Under the pieces are notes generated by a model. That model ran no database searches. It was not told the DNA's origin and saw only the letters and a list, made by a program, of their open reading frames with translations. The position numbers and the translations under genes were made by a program. Positions 24,357 through 30,069 of a DNA stretch of 36,859 nucleotides are shown in pieces. Where the stretch lies: the IMG/VR virus record IMGVR_UViG_3300049927_000144, positions 1 to 36,859 of that record; one strand, given 5' to 3'. The first letter of the stretch is position 1, and every line of letters starts with the position of its first letter. This DNA comes from a virus.

Positions 24357-25186
24357 CAGAAAGGTCCGTTTATTTTCATTAGCCAATTTGTTCCGTTCCA
24401 TGTTGCTATCGCTTCGTAGTCTCCTACATCCGGAGGTGTCCATTTTTTTGTACCTGAATTCCAGTCGCCACTAATTTTTTCCATCTTAAATGCATCGGTG
24501 CTAAAATCCTGATCAGCTGCTGCAGAGATGGAAAACAGTATTGTTATCTTTTGGCCTAGTGTTTTGTTTTCGAGTGTCCAGGTCTTGGCTACTCCAATTG
24601 CTGCACTGGCCACGAAAATTGCTTCTTTGTTATGCTTCAAGTCTAGGACGAGGGGTGCAGCTGATGTATCCAAAACATTACCGACAGGTCCACCTATCTT
24701 TTCCCAAGTGCCGGCAGCGAGCTCTGCAAAAAAATCTGTACTATGAAACGGCCTGGTTGCTGCTGTGAGCTTGAATAAATCCATGCCTGTGCCATCGCCA
24801 TTCACATCGTAGTAAACTATTACCAAGCCAACACCAAAGAATCCTACGGCCCATTCTTTCACCGCAGATCCGGATGAAGGACTTACTTCCTTCCATTGCG
24901 TATTCTCATCAACCAGCGGATCGTTGGGCGGTGCGTGATTGATGTTGCCATCAATTTTGGTAATCCAGAAACGAAGCTTTCCATTCGTATCCGGATAAAG
25001 ACAAAAGGCACCAGCTCCGGTACCGTCGGTATTGAATGTGAGTAATGCGGTCCAGGCCGGTATGCCATCGGTGATGGCTTGCGTGATAAAATCAACGATC
25101 GCATCGAGCACATTGTATTCCTGGGCGATCGTGCGAAGGCGTTGCAGCTGGTCGCGGAAGTAGTTTTTTAATTCCAGTGGGCTCAT
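24356..25186 (-). CDS. Fibre-associated protein with carbohydrate-binding-like modules
   Basis: The 276-residue protein starts with a helix, then has a module at residues 44-102 (DGTGAGAFCLYPDTNGKLRFW) that is about 59% identical to the insert in the connector protein at 11706-12929. A second module of similar style follows at about 112-166 (VIVYYDVNGDGTGMDLFKL, then GTWEKIGG). The last 100 residues resemble a fibre tip (TWTLENKTLGQKITILF and then YEAIATWNGTNWLMKINGPF), the same kind of ending as the neighbouring fibre. Receptor or glycan binding is the natural inference. It overlaps the gene before it by 4 nt. Confidence 0.6.
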   Translation of the reverse strand: MSPLELKNYFRDQLQRLRTIAQEYNVLDAIVDFITQAITDGIPAWTALLTFNTDGTGAGAFCLYPDTNGKLRFWITKIDGNINHAPPNDPLVDENTQWKEVSPSSGSAVKEWAVGFFGVGLVIVYYDVNGDGTGMDLFKLTAATRPFHSTDFFAELAAGTWEKIGGPVGNVLDTSAAPLVLDLKHNKEAIFVASAAIGVAKTWTLENKTLGQKITILFSISAAADQDFSTDAFKMEKISGDWNSGTKKWTPPDVGDYEAIATWNGTNWLMKINGPF

Positions 25187-25800
25187 GATGTGATGAAATA
25201 ATCGTTGAAGGAATAATCACTATCGATGTTCAATGTTTCGCCTGGCGCAAGGCTGGCGATCACCGCTCCGTTGAACCGGACAATGGAAGGAGCTGGGCCC
25301 ACAGGTGGTACACCTCCGGTGCCTGAGTAATAGAAAATATTATCCGGACCGGTATAGTAGAACTGGCAGGTATGCGCGTTTTTGTCGCCAATATCTGCAC
25401 CGCTATCATGATTGGCGCTGAAACGAACAGGTTGCTCAAGTAATCCAAATATTTTTTGGCGACCGTTTTCTGTGTACAGCACGATAAACTCATCATTTTC
25501 CATGAGCCTGAACATGTCGCGGAGATCTCTCCGGTCCTTTGGCACAGAAAAGATGAGTGTATTTTTCTTGGTGGATCCCTCGGTGGTTATTGTGCTCGGG
25601 CTCTGCATGCGCGGTGTGCTTAGCGTTACATCCCAAGTGACAAAGGCGCCACCTTCATTAAAGGTGATGTCTCCAAAAATTTCGCCACCAACGGGCGCAG
25701 GAATTGCAGTGATATCGGCCTTGCGGCAGACTTTCAATTGAACGAGGCCACCGGTATTATCTTCCTGACTTAGACGCTTGATTGCCTTGAGGTATCCCAC
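25183..25800 (-). CDS. Tail-tube-like protein at the start of the late region
   Basis: The 205-residue protein begins at GTG 25800. Its central part shows a helix (RRDLRDMFRLMEND), a strand pair (FIVLYTENGRQKIFGLLEQP) and an SGADIGDKNAHTCQFYY loop-strand that parallels the 14771-15328 protein. The last 45 residues are a Pro/Gly linker and a short beta element (PSIVRFNGAVIASLAPGETL). Tube-like folds of this kind also occur in fibre-attachment proteins, so it may join the following fibre proteins to the tail. It is the first gene after the repeat-rich 25801-25959 gap. Confidence 0.5.
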   Translation of the reverse strand: MGYLKAIKRLSQEDNTGGLVQLKVCRKADITAIPAPVGGEIFGDITFNEGGAFVTWDVTLSTPRMQSPSTITTEGSTKKNTLIFSVPKDRRDLRDMFRLMENDEFIVLYTENGRQKIFGLLEQPVRFSANHDSGADIGDKNAHTCQFYYTGPDNIFYYSGTGGVPPVGPAPSIVRFNGAVIASLAPGETLNIDSDYSFNDYFITS

Positions 25801-25832
25801 GCTGTAAAAGTGCGGAGAGACAAGGGCTATCC

Positions 25833-25845
25833 TTTAGGACGCGGA
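25833..25845 (-). promoter_or_regulatory. CGTCCTA motif, copy A (fibre-lysis block)
   Basis: The minus strand reads CCGCGTCCTAAAGGATA, ending 33 nt before the GTG at 25800, the same spacing as copy C. Two weaker relatives (TGTCCTAAT and TGTCCTTTT) occur upstream in the same gap. Confidence 0.5.
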
Positions 25846-25873
25846 TCTACTGGTTGTGCTGAGCGGAATATTC

Positions 25874-25892
25874 AATGATGATAATCATCATT
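25874..25892. promoter_or_regulatory. 19-bp palindrome, operator candidate
   Basis: AATGATGAT and ATCATCATT are perfect inverted arms around one central base, and the symmetry extends outward with one bulge (TTC...GAA). It lies about 30 bp upstream of the CGTCCTA motif. The size suits a dimeric repressor or activator site; a transcript hairpin would be weak because it is AT-rich. Confidence 0.45.
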
Positions 25893-25913
25893 TGAAAGCA
25901 TGAAACTACAAAA

Positions 25914-25956
25914 AGGACATCCTTCGGGTAAAATTAGGACAGGTTTCGGGTAAAAT
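25914..25956. repeat. Two 21-bp direct repeats offset by 22 bp
   Basis: The units at 25914-25934 and 25936-25956 share AGGACA and the 12-bp core TTCGGGTAAAAT and differ at three bases between them. The 22-bp period places the copies on the same face of the DNA, as expected for cooperative protein binding. They lie just downstream of the 25960 gene. Confidence 0.55.
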
Positions 25957-25959
25957 CTT

Positions 25960-26448
25960 CTATTTCTTACTTTGCGATCGCTGCCAGGCCTTGTATGCAT
26001 TATCTATGTTGTACTCGGTGCCGTCCGGATCGAGCTTGTAATGTTCCAGGAAAGACTTGCATGCTTTGTGTGCCGGCATGCCCACTTTGTATTGCGATCG
26101 CACCCAGGTGAATAGGTGCTCTTTGAATAGCCGGTTCATCTCACTGTTCACGCGCATGAGTTTATATTCCCTGGGCGAGAGCTCCATCTGTTCTTTATTC
26201 AGTTTGATGGTAACTTTCTCTGTGAGCTTGTCTTTGAAGTAGTCATCATCATTGCTGAAGTTTCTGTTCTTCCACGCGCGGTTGTCGATCAGGCAAAGTG
26301 TGACCAGGGATCCGAGTGTATTCCACTCTTCAATTTTGAAAACTCCGTTCTGATGCGGAAATGTTTTTAGCATAAATTTCTTCACGTGAGGAAATACATC
26401 GATGGTGTACTGCTGTCGGATTTTTTGTTTGGTTGTTGTGGCTGTCAT
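25960..26448 (-). CDS. Hypothetical protein before the late region, possible regulator
   Basis: The 162-residue basic protein is helical, with no export signal. It has MTATTTKQKIRQQYTIDVFPHVKKFM at the start and a C-terminal ACKSFLEHYKLDPDGTEYNIDNAYKAWQRS region that could be a DNA-binding helical domain. It is the last gene before the repeat-rich late control region, a common place for a late activator, but no definite helix-turn-helix can be assigned. Confidence 0.45.
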   Translation of the reverse strand: MTATTTKQKIRQQYTIDVFPHVKKFMLKTFPHQNGVFKIEEWNTLGSLVTLCLIDNRAWKNRNFSNDDDYFKDKLTEKVTIKLNKEQMELSPREYKLMRVNSEMNRLFKEHLFTWVRSQYKVGMPAHKACKSFLEHYKLDPDGTEYNIDNAYKAWQRSQSKK

Positions 26449-26463
26449 TGGTAGTTTAAAAAA

Positions 26464-26817
26464 TTAAATTTCTTCCAGTCTTCTTCTTCCTGATCGCTGA
26501 GCTCTCATTGTGCGCGTTATCCTGGTTCTTCTCATCTCGAGGTCATCACCATTGACCTGCATCCATGCAAATGCAATCGCAAAGAAAATACACGTGAGTC
26601 TGCGGTTCGCTTCCACCAAGCCTTCCTTAATTCTGAACTCCTGTATACGCTGGACCAGGCGCTGGATGTTCTTCTCCAGGAGAGTTGCATACTCATCTTG
26701 CTTGATCAGTTTCTGCTCCTTGAGCCTGCGCAAGCCTTCATGCGTAGTGTGTAAGCCATCGATGATGTGATCGTGCAGCATGCTATTGCTCTGACTGCTG
26801 TACATTTTCGGCTTCAT
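26464..26817 (-). CDS. Small basic helical protein downstream of the reverse transcriptase
   Basis: The 117-residue protein consists of several predicted helices and ends in an Arg-rich stretch (EMRRTRITRTMRAQRSGRRRL). It belongs to the same tightly overlapping run as the reverse transcriptase (one gene between, 4-nt overlap). Size, helical content and positive charge are those of Avd-type accessory proteins of diversity-generating retroelements, but I see no Avd sequence signature and its position (second gene after the RT) is not the usual one. Treat as hypothetical. Confidence 0.45.
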   Translation of the reverse strand: MKPKMYSSQSNSMLHDHIIDGLHTTHEGLRRLKEQKLIKQDEYATLLEKNIQRLVQRIQEFRIKEGLVEANRRLTCIFFAIAFAWMQVNGDDLEMRRTRITRTMRAQRSGRRRLEEI

Positions 26818-27110
26818 GTGAATTCGTAATAATCGTTATCGCCCTTGATGGTAGTTATGAATGGGAACTTGTCTACAGTTACACGTTTGATTTGACTAAT
26901 CAGAATAGTCGATCCGGTAAACACAACGCGCTTCTCTTCTCCCTTTTCAATTTGCAGGTAAAGGCATTCTGTTCCTTCTTTAATCTTTGATGGCTCAATT
27001 TTGAAATCAAGCACCTTGATCTGAATGTTAATAATCTTCTTCACCGGTATTTTATCGCCGATGAATGTCTTTGCTTCTGGCTTAATGTCGAAGTCGCTAA
27101 AATTATGCAT
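26814..27110 (-). CDS. Small beta-rich protein overlapping the reverse transcriptase gene
   Basis: The 98-residue protein appears to form a small beta-barrel-like domain: alternating strands KIINIQIKVLDFKIE, CLYLQIEKGEEKRVVFTGS, then FPFITTIKGDNDYYEFT. Its ATG lies 8 nt inside the end of the RT gene, implying translational coupling. A nucleic-acid-binding OB-like fold would fit. I know no named family. Confidence 0.5.
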   Translation of the reverse strand: MHNFSDFDIKPEAKTFIGDKIPVKKIINIQIKVLDFKIEPSKIKEGTECLYLQIEKGEEKRVVFTGSTILISQIKRVTVDKFPFITTIKGDNDYYEFT

Positions 27111-28053
27111 GGAGTAGTTTTTTGGTTAAGTGTTTTGCGTTGCAATGGCCGAGCCAACCGCGATACGAAGCTTTGGAAGGATGAGCAGGGTTACGGCTGA
27201 GCTTACGCGCGAAGCTTTGCTTTATTGATTTGCGTATCCTGATGTGTGAATGCCTGAAGACATAGCCAACAAAATCTATCCCTCTGGAATCCACAGGGAA
27301 TACCTGGTGATTATCTTTAACTTCCAGCTTCAGTTCTTCCAGATAGATTTTGATGTCAGCCAGTAGCTCGTGAAGCTTGCCCTTGTCTGAATGCAGAATA
27401 ACGATGTCATCTGCATAGCGATAGTAGTATTTTTCCATCTTCTCTTCCTTGATCCAGTGATCAAAATAAGTGAGATAGAAATTAGCCAGGTATTGGCTCA
27501 GGTAATTGCCGATAGGTAACCCGGGTGCACTGTCGATGATTTCATCAAGCAACCAAAGCAAATCATTGTCTTTGAATTTTCTGCGAAGTAATCCCTTGAG
27601 CATATTATGATCTATGCTCGGGTAAAATTTCTTTATATCCAGCTTCAGGCAATATTGCGTGCCGTGAATGTCATTTAATTCATGTTTGAGATTTTGAAGC
27701 AGGCTGTGAATGCCGCGCTTCTTAATGCAGCTGTAAGTGTCTGCTGTGAATGATTTCACAAAAATAGGTTCGAGCACATTCATGATCGCGTGATGCGCAA
27801 TGCGATCTGGAAAATAAGGAAGCCTGTAAACAATGCGTTCTTTCGGTTCGCGAATGGTGAAAATGTCGTAGGTAGATGTTCTATATGTTTTGCTCATTAG
27901 CATATCCTGGAGCACAAGCAAATTGCTTTCTTTATTGCGGTTGTGAAGCATCACACCGTATTGATTTGCTTTTCCCTTCTGCCCTTTCACATCGGCATCC
28001 TGAAGGTTTTTTAAGCTTGTAATTTTATCGTAGATGTTAGTTATTCTTTTCAT
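27103..28053 (-). CDS. Diversity-generating retroelement reverse transcriptase
   Basis: The 316-residue protein is a compact reverse transcriptase that copies the template-repeat RNA into cDNA with errors at adenines. The catalytic aspartates are in LKLDIKKFYPSI (Asp139) and YADD (213-216). The motif LPIGNYLSQ at 179-187 has the IGxxxSQ form diagnostic for DGR enzymes, where group II intron RTs have QGxxxSP. There is no maturase or endonuclease domain and the length is normal for DGR RTs. The template repeat lies 114 bp upstream and three target genes precede that. TR/VR adenine-only mismatches confirm past activity. Confidence 0.95.
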   Translation of the reverse strand: MKRITNIYDKITSLKNLQDADVKGQKGKANQYGVMLHNRNKESNLLVLQDMLMSKTYRTSTYDIFTIREPKERIVYRLPYFPDRIAHHAIMNVLEPIFVKSFTADTYSCIKKRGIHSLLQNLKHELNDIHGTQYCLKLDIKKFYPSIDHNMLKGLLRRKFKDNDLLWLLDEIIDSAPGLPIGNYLSQYLANFYLTYFDHWIKEEKMEKYYYRYADDIVILHSDKGKLHELLADIKIYLEELKLEVKDNHQVFPVDSRGIDFVGYVFRHSHIRIRKSIKQSFARKLSRNPAHPSKASYRGWLGHCNAKHLTKKLLHA

Positions 28054-28080
28054 AGCCTTTGCTTTTCATAAGTCGCCTTC

Positions 28081-28098
28081 TCCCGATAGCTATCGGGA
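28081..28098. promoter_or_regulatory. 18-bp perfect palindrome between TR and RT
   Basis: TCCCGATAGCTATCGGGA is perfectly self-complementary and lies between the template repeat and the RT start, inside the predicted TR-RT transcript. It could form a hairpin or cruciform, act as an operator, or mark a processing point. No T run follows on the minus strand, so it is not a standard terminator. Confidence 0.5.
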
Positions 28099-28166
28099 TA
28101 CCAACGCCTTAAGGTTTAATCCGTTATTTTTTGCCAAGAGGCATGGTCTGCGATAGTGTTTCTTTA

Positions 28167-28241
28167 GCATAGGTGAGAGCTGACATTCGAATTCGAGTTC
28201 CAGTTATCGTAGTCGTTATACCGAAAGCCGTGAGAACCGCC
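28167..28241 (-). repeat. DGR template repeat (TR)
   Basis: The 75-nt TR, read on the minus strand, carries the AAC/AAT codon run typical of DGRs: in the frame of the targets it would read GGSHGFRYNDYDNWNSNSNV, then SSHLC and a stop codon. It has 18 sense-strand adenines; 17 of them differ in at least one of the three VRs, and none of the 57 other positions does. Homology ends sharply at both sides. Confidence 0.96.
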
Positions 28242-28267
28242 CAACCACCGCACAACCTTTTTTTATT

Positions 28268-28663
28268 TTAAAGCGCGTATTCGTTCCAGAGTTTTACATA
28301 GGTCTTGTTATCGGCTGAGAGCGCCTTCATTACTTCATAACTTATAAAGCAAAGGCGAGAGCCGACAAGCGAAGACGAGCTCCAGCGACCGTAGGCGCGA
28401 TACCGAAAGCCGCGAGAACCGCCATCATAGTACCAACGAGCTTCATACTTTACTTGGTTGCTCTTTTTATGATTGGCTTTCCATGGCTTTCCTCCATTAG
28501 CAATTTGATTTGTGGCTGCCACCATGATGCATATCTTGGTGTGTGCTCGCATTGCCTTGCGATCCTTGGCGGGTAGATGCTCGAAGGATGGAATAACTTT
28601 TTTTGAATCGAGCTTTTTCAATTTGCAAGCAGATTCGAACGTGAGTTTTTTTATCTCTTCCAT
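28268..28663 (-). CDS. DGR target protein 1 (nearest the TR)
   Basis: I start this at ATG 28663 (131 residues, MEEIKKLTFESACKL), 5 bp after the preceding stop; a longer frame to 28729 would overlap the previous gene. Residues about 81-105 are the variable region, reading GGSRGFRYRAYGRWSSSSL then VGSRLC. About 26 residues follow (FISYEVMKALSADNKTYVKLW). Upstream lies a weak version (KPWKANHKKSNQVKY) of the NGDWxPDxxNxxQxK element seen in target 3. There is no signal peptide or membrane helix. It is the most diverged from the TR (15 adenine sites). The target fold is expected to be a small ligand-binding scaffold. Confidence 0.85.
   Translation of the reverse strand: MEEIKKLTFESACKLKKLDSKKVIPSFEHLPAKDRKAMRAHTKICIMVAATNQIANGGKPWKANHKKSNQVKYEARWYYDGGSRGFRYRAYGRWSSSSLVGSRLCFISYEVMKALSADNKTYVKLWNEYAL
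28349..28423 (-). repeat. Variable repeat 1 (VR1)
   Basis: Aligned without gaps to the TR, 15 of 75 positions differ and all are adenines in the sense strand of the TR. Changed codons include AAC to CGC, AAC to AGC and AAT to CTT. Confidence 0.95.
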
Positions 28664-28668
28664 GGGCT

Positions 28669-29073
28669 TTATTTCTTTATGATGAGCATGAAGTTTTTGA
28701 ATACTTGAGGATGTTGATTGGCCAGCCATTCGCCCTGGTCAGAATCAAAAAAGCAAAGGCGAGAGCCGACATCCGAATTCGAGCCCCAGCAAACGTAGTC
28801 GCCATACCGAAAGCCGCGAGAACCGCCCATTTCAAACCAGTTGAAATATTTCCACTGCTTTGGATTGTTCCAATCAGGCTCTCTCTTTTCATTCACAGCG
28901 CGGACAAGAACCACGACCGTCTGATAATTCAAAAGGTGATCTGTGGGATCGTCCAAAATAGTGAGAATTTTTTTGTACCTAATCACCTCATCATCCTGAT
29001 CACCGAGGTAGGCCAGCGCTGATTCAATCGTGCCTGCGCGTCGCATTAGTTTTGTAATTTCTGTCGTTTCCAT
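28669..29073 (-). CDS. DGR target protein 2
   Basis: I start this at ATG 29073 (134 residues, METTEITKLMRRAGTIE), 7 bp after the stop of target 3; the longer frame to 29139 would run back over that gene. A helical N-terminal part leads into EPDWNNPKQWKYFNWFEM, then the variable region GGSRGFRYGDYVCWGSNSD, VGSRLC and 28 C-terminal residues. Outside the VR it has little identity with targets 1 and 3 apart from the DWxN---Q-KY and SRLC elements. No export signal is present. Confidence 0.85.
   Translation of the reverse strand: METTEITKLMRRAGTIESALAYLGDQDDEVIRYKKILTILDDPTDHLLNYQTVVVLVRAVNEKREPDWNNPKQWKYFNWFEMGGSRGFRYGDYVCWGSNSDVGSRLCFFDSDQGEWLANQHPQVFKNFMLIIKK
28753..28827 (-). repeat. Variable repeat 2 (VR2)
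   Basis: Twelve of 75 positions differ from the TR, all at sense-strand adenines. Codons for Asn, Asp and Ser in the TR have become Gly, Val and Cys among others. Confidence 0.95.
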
Positions 29074-29080
29074 GTTTAGA

Positions 29081-29533
29081 TTATTTAATAATTGAAGCTT
29101 TAAACCATTTCGTGAATTTTGTTCCGGCATGAATAGCAAGCCTTTCCTCTTTCAAGCAAAGGCGAGAGCCGACATTCGAATGCGAGTACCAGTCATCGTA
29201 GTCGCTACACCGAAAGCCGCGAGAACCGCCCGTGAACCAGGGCCGCCACTTGGTCTGATTTGCATTGTCAAAATCAGGCACCCAATCTCCATTGAGTGAG
29301 TTGTGCAATAGTTCCAAAAAACGGTCGGCACGTTCATAAACTCTGAGCCCTTCACACCATTTATTGAAGGTGTCTAATGTGTAGCCATTATCGGCAAGCA
29401 CATCATCATCCGTAAGGATGCGCGATAAAACATCTTTTGGCTTTTCCTTCAATAAGGCTTCGCCAGATTTAATGTCGAAGCTTTCAACTTCGAACCCATT
29501 GGGAATTGGGATTTTGATTTTTATAGTTTCCAT
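29081..29533 (-). CDS. DGR target protein 3
   Basis: The 150-residue protein (METIKIKIPIPNGFEVESFD) has the fullest version of a layout I recall from many small uncharacterised Bacteroidota phage proteins: a beta-rich start, a helical middle, NGDWVPDFDNANQTKW, an aromatic strand, then SRLCLKEERLAIHAGTKF and a helix to the end. Here the variable region GGSRGFRCSDYDDWYSHSN lies between the aromatic strand and VGSRLC. Its ATG touches the stop of the upstream gene (TAAATG). It is closest to the TR (9 adenine differences). Function unknown; binding to a variable partner is inferred. Confidence 0.85.
   Translation of the reverse strand: METIKIKIPIPNGFEVESFDIKSGEALLKEKPKDVLSRILTDDDVLADNGYTLDTFNKWCEGLRVYERADRFLELLHNSLNGDWVPDFDNANQTKWRPWFTGGSRGFRCSDYDDWYSHSNVGSRLCLKEERLAIHAGTKFTKWFKASIIK
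29156..29230 (-). repeat. Variable repeat 3 (VR3)
   Basis: Nine of 75 positions differ from the TR, all at sense-strand adenines. It has the fewest changes of the three VRs, which fits the most recent transfer or the weakest selection for change. Confidence 0.95.
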
Positions 29534-29845
29534 TTATTTGTAGTTTAAGTGTTGTTGCTTATTCAATTCTCTTTTTATTGATCGCTCAGTCATTGGATTT
29601 TCGATATCATTTTTCACGCGGTGAGTGAAACTGAGCATATACTGATCAAAAACATCTTCTTCCACTTCCTCCATTTCTTTGATAGATTCATCAAATCTGA
29701 CTTTGTCCGGGAAGGTAATAGTGTGTAGCACCAAAGGAAGTTTTTCTGTTGCTATATCGGGCAGCTGTATTTCCGTGCACTTCACATCACTGGTCCGCAT
29801 GATACAGCGGCCTTCCTTGCGGTAGTATTTTTTCGCGTAGCTCAT
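29534..29845 (-). CDS. Hypothetical protein upstream of the DGR targets
   Basis: The 103-residue protein has a basic N-terminus with two cysteines (CIMRTSDVKC), an acidic middle (ESIKEMEEVEEDVFDQYM) and a basic end. It overlaps the zinc-finger gene by 4 nt and abuts the first DGR target, so it belongs to the same transcript. The product is not recognised. Confidence 0.5.
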   Translation of the reverse strand: MSYAKKYYRKEGRCIMRTSDVKCTEIQLPDIATEKLPLVLHTITFPDKVRFDESIKEMEEVEEDVFDQYMLSFTHRVKNDIENPMTERSIKRELNKQQHLNYK

Positions 29846-30069
29846 TGCTTCAAAAAATTTAGGTTCAACTGCGGAGTGAAATTGATCACCGGCATTTCGC
29901 TATAGGTGAGCTCACCAAGCCTCAAAAATTTGGCTTTGTAATGCATGCGCTTGCATGTCCAGCAGACCAGCTCATTGGTGTCCGCATCGCGGAAACCGGA
30001 CCATTTGCCGTTCTTATCAGTGCCTGGATCGGTGTGGCAGTAGGTGCATTTTATGGTTTCGGTCATCAT
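29842..30069 (-). CDS. Small zinc-finger protein
   Basis: The 75-residue protein holds two Cys pairs, CTYC and CWTC, about 27 residues apart, the pattern of a zinc ribbon, with a short mature C-terminal segment ending in NFTPQLNLNFLKQ. It is the first gene after the GTAAC repeat region and probably starts the transcript leading into the DGR. DNA or RNA binding is likely; no specific family is assigned. Confidence 0.55.
   Translation of the reverse strand: MMTETIKCTYCHTDPGTDKNGKWSGFRDADTNELVCWTCKRMHYKAKFLRLGELTYSEMPVINFTPQLNLNFLKQ

Larger units (their letters stand above)
25801..25959. other. Repeat-rich gap upstream of the late genes
   Basis: The 159 bp contain a CGTCCTA motif, a 19-bp palindrome and two 21-bp direct repeats, listed separately. 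No reading frame of useful length is present. It is the main regulatory candidate for the fibre-lysis block. Confidence 0.6.
28054..28267 (-). ncRNA. DGR template RNA region
   Basis: This 214-bp gap between the last target gene and the RT has no gene. It contains the 75-nt template repeat (28167-28241) and the 18-bp palindrome. By analogy with other DGRs the transcript across it, with flanking structure, is the template RNA. The ends of the RNA cannot be set from sequence. Confidence 0.7.

Noticed and set aside
27103-28053. Reverse transcriptase as a retron or group II intron enzyme
   Set aside because: The IGNYLSQ motif, the lack of a maturase domain and the adenine-only TR/VR differences point to a DGR instead.
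28664-28729. Longer N-terminus for DGR target 1 (and likewise 29074-29139 for target 2 and 24357-24443 for the fibre)
   Set aside because: The extensions overlap the upstream genes by dozens of bases, whereas the inner ATGs sit 1-7 bp from the preceding stop and open with METT/MEEI or a signal peptide.
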